From Acidobacteriaceae bacterium (lineage in GTDB: Bacteria; Acidobacteriota; Terriglobia; Terriglobales; Acidobacteriaceae), in the NCBI GenBank assembly GCA_003134995.1, contig PLDC01000024.1, positions 186,001 through 250,000 of the forward strand: 64,000 nucleotides of DNA, read 5' to 3'. Positions 54,614-63,130 of this stretch are shown here, in pieces. Made by a program: the position numbers and the translations under genes. Below the pieces are notes generated by a model, which was not told the origin of the DNA, made no database searches, and saw only the letters and a list, made by a program, of their open reading frames with translations. Each line of letters opens with the position of its first letter. Position 1 is the first letter of the stretch.

Positions 54614-54839
54614 CATCAGCATGTTTGCAGTCGAGGTTCTCTTCCGCGAGCCGCCGCGTGGAAATAGCTGTGGAAATCTGCCTTCTCAGTTATAAATATT
54701 GGGGGATGTCCTCAAAACACGCGGGTGTATGATGATTTCCATTAAGCCAGCCGAATGTCCGAAACGCAGACGGGACCGAGCTTTTAGCATAGGCTGTTTG
54801 TTTCTGGCCGTGCCCGGTGTCCATGCATCAGGGAGAAAA

Positions 54840-57032
54840 ATGAGAAAGCACCAGGAACGTTTCCTTTGGTTGGGAATCTCAATTCTCGGAGCGCTAACGT
54901 TGTCTCCAGCTTTGCTGGGGCAGTCTTACTCGGACTCCAAGACATCGTCGCCTCTACCTACTGACTGGAGTCAGCACCATCTTATCTTCTCTAAACCGGC
55001 GACGGCCGAACAGGCCCGGCGAGTCGAACGCGATCCGCGCTATTGGCAGCAACAGAACCGGCAATCGCCGATTAGTTTGCTGGAAACGGAGACTGGGAGA
55101 GCGCTTGGTCCCGAGGTTCAGCCTCTTCCGATGCTTCTGTCTCGCGAGGGTCAAGAAAACAATAAAGACTGGTCGCAGGATCTGGGCAGCGGCGCGACTG
55201 TGGGCGCCACGAACTACCCCGCAAAGTATGGGTTTCAAGGCACAACTGCCACTTGTGCCGGCGGAGCGACTCAGCCCGATTTTGTCGTTTACGGCACAGG
55301 GCTTGCCGGCTCAGCCACGCAGGCTAGCATTGTTGCTTATGACAACATCTATTCTGGCTGTAGCATTGACGGCCCCGTCCCCACGGTCTACTGGGCATAC
55401 AACACCAGCGACGGCACGGTGACGACTTCTCCCGTGTTCTCGCAGGACGGTACGCAAGTCGCTTTCGTGCAGACCGATACACACGGGAATGGCATTCTGG
55501 TTTTGCTGAGATGGGCTCCTTCGTCTACGGAGACGGTCGGCGACCCACAGCCCCTGATGCGAGTGCTTAACTCTGCTTACCCCGGTTGTACCGCGCCCTG
55601 CATGACTTCGACGTTTCTCGAAGATGCGAGCGGCAACAAGAACGCCGACACCAATTCTTCCGTCTTCTACGACTACTCGAACGACACTGCCTATGTGGGA
55701 GATGATGCCGGCTGGCTCCACCAGTTTTCGCCGGTCTTCAAGGGCATTCCCACTGAAGTGAAAAGCGGAGGCTGGCCCGTGCAGGTGAACCCCCTCAATC
55801 CCACCGCTCTTGCCAGCCCGGTGAATGACTACGCGTCGGGGATTGTGATGGTGACCGATGCGGGCGGCTTCTTGTATCGTGTCGGTCCCAATACCGCCTT
55901 CGTCGCCACCTCCGGCCAGTTGGATTTTTCGTTCGTCGAGGATGGCGGTCCCGGTATCGTGCAAGGCCCGATCGTCGATTCCACTTCTGAATTGGTTTAC
56001 GTGTTTGCAGCCAGCGACGGCAGCGGGAAGTGCATCGGCGGGACCGACTGCACCGCTGTTTATCAACTCGCTGTCGATTTCCCCGACGGTAATAAAGGGT
56101 CGGAGGCTGTGGTCGGAGCCAGCACCATTGAACCGGCGACACCAAATCCCCTGTACATCGGTGCTTTTGACAGTACCTATGAAAACTCTGTGAATGCTAC
56201 GGGACACCTCTATGTTTGCGGCAACACCGGAGGGCCTCCGATTCTCTACCAGGTCCCGATTACCGCTGGCGTCTTCGGCACTGTGCTTGCAGCGCCGGTT
56301 CTCGCGAACACCGCTACGCCGTGCTCCCCCGTGACCGATATTCTCAATCCCAATGCTTCTCTGGGCCCGACCGAGTGGATATTTGCCAGTGCGCAAATCG
56401 AAGGAATCCCCACCGGATGCTCGGGCGGATGCATCTTCAATTTCAAGGTCACATCCTGGCAGGCCTCGACCCTCTATACAGTCGGCCAGGAAGTTCTTGT
56501 GCCCAATACGAGCGGCAACCTTCAGGTCGAGGTGGTCACGGTAGCCGGCACCTCGAGCGCGTTGGAGCCCACGTGGCATCCGACAATCGGTGGCTCAACG
56601 ACAGACGGCACGGTGCACTGGCTGGATCAGGGAGTGCTATCCTCGCCAGTGTTGTCCGGCTGGAAGGCGAATAATAAATACACCGACGGTACGGAGATCG
56701 TCGATCCTAACGACAACATTGAATTGGTGAAAAGCATAACCGGTAACGGCGACTCCGGCGCTTCTCCTCCGTCATTTAGCCTGACAGCGGGCGGTACCGT
56801 GACTGTAGGGACGGCGCCTAACACAGTTACGTGGGAGAATGTTGGCGCGATTGCAAGCGCCGACGCGGCCGCGGCCGGAGGGACGAGCGGCATTATCATC
56901 GACAACTTCGTGGGCTCGGGAACGCTGGCAGGGGCGTCTCAGGTTTACTTCTCCACTCTTAGCGACCAGGCGTGCGGTACGTCGGGCACCGGCGGTTGCG
57001 CGGTGCAGGCTTCGCAAGCTAAATTGCAGTAG
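54840..57032 (+). CDS. large secreted protein, propeller-like with two C-terminal repeat modules
   Basis: A 730-residue exported protein. It has a signal peptide (LGISILGALTLSPALLGQ). About 100-520 holds repeated short strand blocks such as PVFSQDGTQVAFVQ, SNDTAYVGDDAGWLHQF, GIVMVTDAGGFLYRVG and HLYVCGNTGG, which suggest a beta-propeller. Two related modules follow (about 538-600 and 606-670), each starting W-A-x-x-x-Y-x-x-G and ending with a W near DGTVHWLDQG or NTVTWENVG, like carbohydrate-binding or phage-tail-type modules. Paired cysteines are numerous. The function is unknown. ATG 54840 has GGGAG upstream; a longer frame adds a non-signal leader. Confidence 0.7.
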   Translation: MRKHQERFLWLGISILGALTLSPALLGQSYSDSKTSSPLPTDWSQHHLIFSKPATAEQARRVERDPRYWQQQNRQSPISLLETETGRALGPEVQPLPMLLSREGQENNKDWSQDLGSGATVGATNYPAKYGFQGTTATCAGGATQPDFVVYGTGLAGSATQASIVAYDNIYSGCSIDGPVPTVYWAYNTSDGTVTTSPVFSQDGTQVAFVQTDTHGNGILVLLRWAPSSTETVGDPQPLMRVLNSAYPGCTAPCMTSTFLEDASGNKNADTNSSVFYDYSNDTAYVGDDAGWLHQFSPVFKGIPTEVKSGGWPVQVNPLNPTALASPVNDYASGIVMVTDAGGFLYRVGPNTAFVATSGQLDFSFVEDGGPGIVQGPIVDSTSELVYVFAASDGSGKCIGGTDCTAVYQLAVDFPDGNKGSEAVVGASTIEPATPNPLYIGAFDSTYENSVNATGHLYVCGNTGGPPILYQVPITAGVFGTVLAAPVLANTATPCSPVTDILNPNASLGPTEWIFASAQIEGIPTGCSGGCIFNFKVTSWQASTLYTVGQEVLVPNTSGNLQVEVVTVAGTSSALEPTWHPTIGGSTTDGTVHWLDQGVLSSPVLSGWKANNKYTDGTEIVDPNDNIELVKSITGNGDSGASPPSFSLTAGGTVTVGTAPNTVTWENVGAIASADAAAAGGTSGIIIDNFVGSGTLAGASQVYFSTLSDQACGTSGTGGCAVQASQAKLQ

Positions 57033-57057
57033 CAACAATCCTTAAGGCTGCGGGCTT

Positions 57058-57120
57058 GGGTCTTGGGTCATAGGTGCTAGGCCTTGGGCAAAATCCTAAG
57101 ACCTAACACCTGAGACCCGG
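57058..57120. repeat. heptanucleotide array forming an imperfect hairpin between convergent genes
   Basis: Units GGGTCTT, GGGTCAT, AGGTGCT, AGGCCTT, GGGCAAA, then ATCCTAA, GACCTAA, CACCTGA, GACCCGG keep a 7-base phase. The right half is roughly the reverse complement of the left (GGGTC...AGGTGCTAGG against CCTAA...CACCT...GACCC). It overlaps the wecB stop (57096) and could end transcription from both sides. Confidence 0.6.
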
Positions 57121-58259
57121 GGTGCCTCGCGCCGAAGTTGTTCGTGCAGGATCGCCACAATCCTTGATGCGGCCTTGCCATCCCACAGCGGAGGCCGCTG
57201 CGATCTGCGCGCGGCGGGATTCTGCAGAATTGATCGGGCCGCCGCGAGAATGCGATCCGGTTTTACTCCCACGATTTGATTCGATCCGTGCTCGACCGTC
57301 GCAGGTCGCTCTGTGTTTTCGCGTAGCGTGAGGCACGGCACGCCGAGCGCGGTGGTTTCCTCCTGCACTCCTCCAGAGTCGGTGAGCACGATGCGAGCGT
57401 GGTCGTTGAGCGACAAGAAATCGAGATATCCGAGTGGATCCATCGGCACAATTCCAACGCGGTCCGCTGCACTAGCGTCGTTCAAATATCGCATCAAACC
57501 GAAGCTCTCGATATTCTTCCGAGTCCGTGGGTGAATGGGGAAGAATACCGGGAACTCCGCGGCCAGTGCGTTCACGGCGGTGAGAATGCCGAGTAGCGTT
57601 TTAGGATCGTCGACGTTGGATGGCCGATGAAGTGTGAGCACTCCGTAGGGGCGGCAGGCAGAGCCATTCCGGCGCACGCCCAGCCGGTCAAGAATCGGCG
57701 ATTTCGCGGCCTGGTCGCGGTGTCGAAGCAGGCTGTCGATCATGACATTGCCGACGAGAAATATTTTCTCATCCGGCACGCCCTCGCGTTTTAAATTCTC
57801 GACTCCACTTTGCTCCGTAACAAATAGCAGGCTCGAGATCGCGTCCGTGAGCTTGCGATTAATTTCCTCCGGCATCGTCATATCGAAGCTGCGCAATCCG
57901 GCTTCGATGTGCGCCACATCGATTCCAAGTTTTACGGCGGTAAGCGCGGCCGCAATTGTGGAGTTGACGTCGCCCACAACCACCACCATTTGTGGTTTGT
58001 AGTCGAGCAGCACCGGCTCGATGCGCCTCATGATCTCGGCCGTCTGCACGGCATGGCTGCCGGACCCGGCTTCAAGATTTACGTCCGGTTTGTGCAGCCC
58101 GAGATCAGCGAAGAAGTTCCCAGAAAGAAGGTCGTCATAGTGCTGCCCGGAATGCACCAGGCAGTGCTCGATGTCGGGAAATCGATTGAGCTCCCTCATG
58201 ATCGGTGCAATTTTCATGAAGTTGGGGCGCGCCCCAACTACGCTGAGAAGCTTGATCAT
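57096..58259 (-). CDS. wecB: UDP-N-acetylglucosamine 2-epimerase (non-hydrolysing)
   Basis: A 387-residue cytoplasmic enzyme that interconverts UDP-GlcNAc and UDP-ManNAc. Motifs: VVGARPNFMKIAPI, HSGQHYDDLLSGNFF, VVVVGDVNST, AHIEAGLRSFD, MPEEINRKLTDAIS and LTDSGGVQEETTALGVPCLT. Length is normal for WecB. It could supply ManNAc or a ManNAc-derived uronate to the EPS. The last codons run into the repeat-hairpin at 57058-57120, which probably terminates it. Confidence 0.93.
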   Translation of the reverse strand: MIKLLSVVGARPNFMKIAPIMRELNRFPDIEHCLVHSGQHYDDLLSGNFFADLGLHKPDVNLEAGSGSHAVQTAEIMRRIEPVLLDYKPQMVVVVGDVNSTIAAALTAVKLGIDVAHIEAGLRSFDMTMPEEINRKLTDAISSLLFVTEQSGVENLKREGVPDEKIFLVGNVMIDSLLRHRDQAAKSPILDRLGVRRNGSACRPYGVLTLHRPSNVDDPKTLLGILTAVNALAAEFPVFFPIHPRTRKNIESFGLMRYLNDASAADRVGIVPMDPLGYLDFLSLNDHARIVLTDSGGVQEETTALGVPCLTLRENTERPATVEHGSNQIVGVKPDRILAAARSILQNPAARRSQRPPLWDGKAASRIVAILHEQLRREAPRVSGVRS

Positions 58260-58601
58260 GGGCAGGCTCCGGCCCTGGCCAGGTTGAAGAACCTGCGCTG
58301 AAACCTGACACTGCTACGCATCACAGGCCTCTGGGGCCTTAATGAGAAGGGGTTCATCGCTTAGCCATCAGTGTAGAGCACTTTGGGCGTTCAATCCCAC
58401 TCTGACTCGGTGGGTATAAACGTAATTGCGGAAATCCGAGGTTGTTGGAACCTGTGGAAATTGGCGCTGCACATGCATCACTCACCGTGAACAGCCCGTC
58501 CCATACGGTAGATCATGTAAATTGTTCTGGGACTATCACGTAGGCATGGAATTTTCTCCTAGGGTGTTTGCCTGAGTTTTCAACAGGCTGACCGTTCGGT
58601 C

Positions 58602-58619
58602 GCCCATTTTTTTTTGGGC
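58602..58619. repeat. GCCCA/TGGGC dyad with T tract loop
   Basis: A five-base stem flanks a run of T. It could be a weak structural element or chance; the loop is too T-rich and the stem too short for a confident terminator call. Confidence 0.25.
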
Positions 58620-58886
58620 TACTCCACAACGCGAATCCTATAAGTTGGAGCCGAATGAGATACAAGAATCTGGCAGGCCATCTTTCCCTTCGTTCGTTCT
58701 GAGCCGTTCAGGTTACGCCGAGTTTATGCACATTTTCGCGTGCTTGCAGCATGCTTTTGCGAACCGAAAGCGACGGCCTCAGGCCCGAGAAATAGGGGCT
58801 TCTCCGCATTCTGGAAGTCCCTTGCAATGTCTGTAACTGCCTGTGGAAATGACTGTTCGCCCGTCACGGGCATTTTCGTCTCAAAG

Positions 58887-58902
58887 TGGCATTGTGGATG
58901 CT
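58887..58902 (+). promoter_or_regulatory. sigma54-like promoter upstream of the LuxR-type genes
   Basis: TGGCAT-TGTGG-ATGCT has exact GG-N10-GC spacing with two departures from TGGCAC-N5-TTGCT. Its start would lie near 58913, about 60 bases before ATG 58974. Support comes from two strong sites of the same type in the EPS locus. Confidence 0.45.
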
Positions 58903-58973
58903 ATGTAATTTGGAAGCACGCAGCTACACATAGGTCTCAGGACCGGGGCGAATCCAAGCTTATGGGGGTAGTG

Positions 58974-59264
58974 ATGAACGAGCAGTCCGTTCGGCTAGGA
59001 CCGCGCGAGCAGCAAATAGTCGAACTGCTCTTGCAAGGCTGTGACAACGCCGAAATCGCCAGTCAATTAAAAATGGCGCGCAGAACCGTGAAGGCACATT
59101 TTAACCGGCTTTTCCTCCGCTTTGGCATCACTGGCGGAATCAAGCGAGTGAAACTCGCAACCCTGTTATATCGGAGGCAATTATGTTTGCGAAAGAACGT
59201 TATGGACCCCGCACTCCCAGCGAGCGTGAAAACCGAGTCATCGAACTTGTCGCCCAGGGCTTGA
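58974..59264 (+). CDS. LuxR-type HTH regulator without receiver domain
   Basis: A 96-residue DNA-binding protein. The HTH is LGPREQQIVELLLQGCDNAEIASQLKMARRTVKAHFNRLF, the standard LuxR/GerE pattern from about residue 7 to 50. A short C-terminal tail follows (reaching 59264), and its last 82 bases overlap the next gene in another frame. No receiver domain is encoded upstream in frame. The start ATG 58974 follows GGGGG at short spacing; ATG 58962 is an alternative that adds four residues. Confidence 0.75.
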   Translation: MNEQSVRLGPREQQIVELLLQGCDNAEIASQLKMARRTVKAHFNRLFLRFGITGGIKRVKLATLLYRRQLCLRKNVMDPALPASVKTESSNLSPRA

Positions 59265-59416
59265 AGAATCGCGACGTGGCCGATGCCATCGGCACCACCG
59301 AACACGTGGTGAAGAATTATCTTCGCGTCATCTACGACAAACTCGGGCTCTGGAACCGGGTCGAACTGGCGTTGTGGTATGAGTCGCGCAGGGAAGAACC
59401 GCAGCTTCCAGCCTGA
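59183..59416 (+). CDS. second small LuxR-type HTH regulator
   Basis: A 77-residue protein made almost wholly of a LuxR-type HTH: RTPSERENRVIELVAQGLKNRDVADAIGTTEHVVKNYLRVIYDKLG, with the helix-3 motif VVKNYL in place of VKxHL. A strong GGAGG lies 6-10 bases before the ATG, inside the preceding gene. The two genes overlap by 82 bases. Small receiver-less pairs like this may heterodimerise or be translationally coupled regulators. Confidence 0.78.
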   Translation: MFAKERYGPRTPSERENRVIELVAQGLKNRDVADAIGTTEHVVKNYLRVIYDKLGLWNRVELALWYESRREEPQLPA

Positions 59417-59472
59417 TTCGCATAACCGGGAGTGCCTTCGAGCCGGTGAGGCGAAGCGCACTTTCCGGATTT

Positions 59473-60888
59473 TCAATTACAACCAAATGCTTGCAAATTA
59501 CGGAGCCGCTCGCCTGCGGCCCTGCCGCCTTTTCGGGCGGCAGCGTCAAGCAGTAACCTCGCCTGGTCGCAACTTTTGGTCACGCCATCCCCGCGCAGAT
59601 ACAAATCCGACAGCGATATCGTAGCCGCAACGTTTCCCTTGCCCACTGCCTTCCACAACCACGGAGCAGCTTCTCTGCTATTGCGAGGCGTGCCATTCAA
59701 GTATTTCTCAGCAGACGCCAGTTCTTCCGCGCCGCTGCTGTCAGCCACCATGGGCGATGAACTTGCCGCCATGGTCGCCGGCGCCTTGCGTCGTGTAGCG
59801 GCAGGCTGAGTCCTGCGCGCAGTTCGGGCGGGTGGTTTTTCGCTCCGAGCCTTGGAAGCCGGAGGAGTGGCTTTCGGTAAGGTGGCTGTGGTGCTCGGAT
59901 GCGGAGGCGCGTCCTCCGACGAAGCCCTCGCGCTCGCGCCGGGCTGCGCGGGAGGCGCTGGTGCGATTGATGACGTCGACGTCGACGCCGGCGCCGATGC
60001 TGGCGCAGCAGGTTGCTCTGCCGGTGTTGGCGGCACTTCTGCTGGCGGCGCAGGCGGAATGGTCCTCGCAGCTGTTGATTGCGTACCCGCGGCGCCTGAC
60101 ATCGCTTGCGTGCCACGCCATCCCATGTAGAGCAGCAACATGAGAAGAATCGCCACGACCGCGCCTATGTAGATTCGGTAACGATAGGGAACAGACTCCG
60201 GCTCGGGCTCCATGGCGAAGCTTGGGAGACTTCGGTGCGGAAGAGTCCAGACGGATTCAATCGCGGCAGGTTCTGCTGCAACAGGTTCTGCCGTAACAGG
60301 CTCCGTCGCAACAGGCTCCATGGCGTAGTTCTCAACGCCGTTGACGGTGGTGCTCAGCTCAGGCTCTTTCTCCTCGCTAAAATTACCAACGGGGGCAGAT
60401 TCGGCTTCGCTCCAACGCGTGGTTGAGATCGGTGCGACTGGCAAGACTTGCGGAATCGCTGGCTCGGGCTTTCCTTCCAGACGCGAGCCGCACATCCCGC
60501 AAAATAATTGCCCGGCTGCGTTCTGGTAGGCACAGACATCGCAAATCAGAGCAGGCTCTGGTAGGGAAGCAGACGATTCCAACGGTTGCTCCGGCGCGGC
60601 TCTCTCAGAATTTTCTTCGTTCGTCGGGTTCTCGACGGCGATAAAATTCGCGTCATCGATGCTGTGAGCATTCTCGTTCAAAGCGACAGGAACTGACTCC
60701 CGAGGAGAATCTTTTCTTAACTCCCGGAGCAACTCCGAAACAGCTTCTTCGCGCTTCTCCGGCGGAGCCGTGAAATATACCTCGGCCCATCGCCCCATAT
60801 GCGCTCCCAAAACCGGATTCAAAAGTGGATTCAGCTCAGGATCCGGCAAGGAATTCGGGGTTTCGTCCGTCGGGCGCGGCACTGGCAT
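59473..60888 (-). CDS. zinc-ribbon membrane protein with SEL1-like C terminus
   Basis: A 471-residue protein. A zinc ribbon (Cys116, 119, 130, 133; CDVC ... CGMC) sits in the N-terminal half, followed by an EPVA-type repeat region (about 190-212), one membrane helix (about 239-257), a long Pro/Ala/Ser linker and a C-terminal region with WLWKAVGKGNVAATISLSDLYLRGDG, typical of SEL1-like repeats. The zinc ribbon would be cytoplasmic and the SEL1 part outside, or the reverse. It resembles its neighbour at 60962 in plan. Confidence 0.7.
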   Translation of the reverse strand: MPVPRPTDETPNSLPDPELNPLLNPVLGAHMGRWAEVYFTAPPEKREEAVSELLRELRKDSPRESVPVALNENAHSIDDANFIAVENPTNEENSERAAPEQPLESSASLPEPALICDVCAYQNAAGQLFCGMCGSRLEGKPEPAIPQVLPVAPISTTRWSEAESAPVGNFSEEKEPELSTTVNGVENYAMEPVATEPVTAEPVAAEPAAIESVWTLPHRSLPSFAMEPEPESVPYRYRIYIGAVVAILLMLLLYMGWRGTQAMSGAAGTQSTAARTIPPAPPAEVPPTPAEQPAAPASAPASTSTSSIAPAPPAQPGASARASSEDAPPHPSTTATLPKATPPASKARSEKPPARTARRTQPAATRRKAPATMAASSSPMVADSSGAEELASAEKYLNGTPRNSREAAPWLWKAVGKGNVAATISLSDLYLRGDGVTKSCDQARLLLDAAARKGGRAAGERLRNLQAFGCN

Positions 60889-60961
60889 TTTCTCCTGAGA
60901 ATTGGCGACTACCTATGATTGCACTACCGGGATGTAGGGTTGTCAAATCGGACCCGAATAA

Positions 60962-62830
60962 TCAGTCGCAGGCTTTGCGAGAGGCGGGTTCAAACTGGTC
61001 CAACTGCGCCTGGCGTTGGGTTGAAAGCTTGCCTTTGGCCGTCTTGCCATACAGTTCGGAGCCTGGGCAATAGTAAAGAGCGGTGTGCAGGTCGACCCAG
61101 ACTTGTGTATCGGGATTTCCTTTGTATTCCGGCTCCTCGGGAGCTTCGGCCAGCCCGAGACTGATGAGGATCTTGTCCATGACGGAAAGGTCAGCGTCTG
61201 GAGCCGGGCGCTTGTGGCGAGCTGCCGTCCCGGAAACAGTGGTTCCGCCGGTGGCGCCGACAGAATGGCTCGACCAGATTCCCCATCGAATCACGACCAC
61301 CATCAGAATCACCGCGACCGCAAGATAGAAATCACCACGACGCGAACGCCAGAAGCGGGCCAGTGCGTTCGGCGAGCGCGGCCCGGATAACGATTCCAGA
61401 AATTCCCGGGCTTTCGCCGCGGAACTCCAGACAATCTGTTCATCCTCCGGCTGGGGCTTTACCAGTGCAGTGGATCGCTCTTCCTCATCGTCTTCGGTCG
61501 GGTCTTGGCTCTTGTTGTGCCCCGCTTCGGGAGGCAGAGAATCCGAAGATTTAGCGTCCCACGGTTGAGACTCCGCCATAATATCTTCCGCTGTGCTCGC
61601 GAGCCTTGCGACCTGAGGCGCGTTCTCGCTCTCTTCCAATTGCGGTACAGAAGATAGCCACGGCCGAGGGATGCCAAATCTCTCTTTCTCGCCCTGCTTA
61701 TCGCCGTGGTGCGCGTGATCCGCTTCAATTGGAGCCGGAGTCTCGTTGCTCGTCGAAGCTAGGGTGGGCGAAGCGGTGGGTGAAGCTGCGCTCAGATGAG
61801 TGGATGGTATGGACTCTTGACTCGTTTGCTGCTTGTGCCAAGCCGACGCGACCTTGCTCTGCAGACTGGCGGGTTCCGTGCCGCTCACCCGCGGCGCCCC
61901 ACACTTGCCGCAAAACTGCTCCTCGGTAACCAAGGTGCCGCCGCACTTCCAGCAAGCAGATGTTGCCGCGGTGATCGCGCTCGAACCTGCATCTGTTTTG
62001 ACGGCGGCAACGGGTTGATCCTCTGCCGCCAACGCAGCCAGATTCGGTTGCAGCCTCTCGATGGCGGCTAGCATAGTAGATCGTTCCGCTGCCATCGCCG
62101 TCTTCAATTTCGACTCGACATCCCGGCCAATCGCTTCCGTGACCAGGCCGGCCATCAATTGGCAAGTGTGAATGTCCTGTTCCGCGTAGCCGTGAATCTT
62201 GTCGAAATAAATTTCCAGAGCCCCGGTAATATCGCCGTCGTGGTAAATCGGTACGGCGACCAGCGACAAAATTCCGCGCTCGCGGCACGGTTCAGGGTCA
62301 AACAGCACCTCAGTATTTACGTCGTCGCTGCGAATCACCTGCCCGGTGCGCACACTGGCTGCGCAAATCGCTGAAGCCAGCGGGACCACACTCTCCAACG
62401 GCAAAGCCGATGCGCCGGCCCCGGCGCGATAACGTACCGTCTTTCCCTCAAGAATTCCAACGCCCGCACCGGTCGCTTCCGTGATTCGAGCAACCCGCTC
62501 GGCGACCAACTCCATCGCTTTATCCAATTCGAGATGTCGAGCCTGAATCTGGCGCTGCGCTTCTACAATCTCAGCCAGCGTGAGCGTATAGTCGGCGTCT
62601 GAGCGCGAAGACTTTTCCAGTGCTGGTTTGCTTTCCGGGAGTGGATCTGGCTGAGCCGCCTCTCGTTCGCGGAGCCGTTCGCTGCGCGACTCCATTTTTT
62701 CTTCCACTTCCCGCACTTTGCGCTGATGCTCCTGGATCACGTAGGCAGATTCCAGCAGCTTATCGAACGTCTGCTCGTTGAGAACCGGTTTGTTCTTTTC
62801 GTCAGTCAAGATTTTCTTGCCCGTCTGCAC
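60962..62830 (-). CDS. GAF-domain zinc-ribbon membrane protein
   Basis: A 622-residue protein. A helical N terminus is followed by a GAF domain (about 100-240, ending in the FDKIHGYAEQDIHTCQLMAGLV block) and a zinc ribbon (Cys293, 296, 307, 310; CWKCG ... CGKCG). A long acidic disordered region, one membrane helix (about 501-519) and a C-terminal domain with VWVDLHTALYYCPGSELYGKT follow, resembling a widespread short extracytoplasmic YGKT-type motif. It may sense a small ligand or redox state. It is 73 bases upstream of the other zinc-ribbon gene and probably in one operon. Confidence 0.72.
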   Translation of the reverse strand: MQTGKKILTDEKNKPVLNEQTFDKLLESAYVIQEHQRKVREVEEKMESRSERLREREAAQPDPLPESKPALEKSSRSDADYTLTLAEIVEAQRQIQARHLELDKAMELVAERVARITEATGAGVGILEGKTVRYRAGAGASALPLESVVPLASAICAASVRTGQVIRSDDVNTEVLFDPEPCRERGILSLVAVPIYHDGDITGALEIYFDKIHGYAEQDIHTCQLMAGLVTEAIGRDVESKLKTAMAAERSTMLAAIERLQPNLAALAAEDQPVAAVKTDAGSSAITAATSACWKCGGTLVTEEQFCGKCGAPRVSGTEPASLQSKVASAWHKQQTSQESIPSTHLSAASPTASPTLASTSNETPAPIEADHAHHGDKQGEKERFGIPRPWLSSVPQLEESENAPQVARLASTAEDIMAESQPWDAKSSDSLPPEAGHNKSQDPTEDDEEERSTALVKPQPEDEQIVWSSAAKAREFLESLSGPRSPNALARFWRSRRGDFYLAVAVILMVVVIRWGIWSSHSVGATGGTTVSGTAARHKRPAPDADLSVMDKILISLGLAEAPEEPEYKGNPDTQVWVDLHTALYYCPGSELYGKTAKGKLSTQRQAQLDQFEPASRKACD

Positions 62831-63130
62831 TCAACGCACTCGAACGCGATCATGCGAATGCCGCCGATCACGCCTATTTTAGTGCAATTCCTCCGCCAAA
62901 AGGCCAATCTTGCGCAGTCGACACTTTCCGCATTCGCTGCAAAATGCGGTGTCGACTTTACATTTGGGGAGCTGGGAACCACATGAATTCAACACGTTAC
63001 GCCACGATGCCATCATAGGTCGGGAAACAGCGATCTGAGCTTCGCGATGCCGCGCGATGGTTACTCTTGTAACTGCAAATAGATGCACAGGTGGTTTCGG
63101 GAACGTCGCCGCATTTTCCCACGCCGCGCT
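62831..63130. other. 300-base intergenic region
   Basis: No gene seen. The only structure noticed is GTTAC-TCTT-GTAAC (63060-63073), a short dyad related to that at 51327. It separates two minus-strand genes. Confidence 0.4.

Larger units (their letters stand above)
58260..58973. other. 714-base intergenic region
   Basis: No convincing gene. Short ORFs here lack family motifs. It holds a GCCCA/TGGGC dyad around a run of nine T (58602-58619) and a sigma54-like site at 58887-58902, and it is AT-richer than the genes. It probably carries the promoter region for the LuxR-type genes and the upstream region of wecB. Confidence 0.55.

Noticed and set aside
58811-58827. TGGAAG ... TTGCA sequence upstream of the LuxR genes
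   Set aside because: GG to GC spacing is 9 rather than 10 bases; the site at 58887 is better.
58645-58836. 63-codon open frame upstream of the LuxR genes
   Set aside because: No motif, no ribosome site and an atypical composition; probably non-coding.
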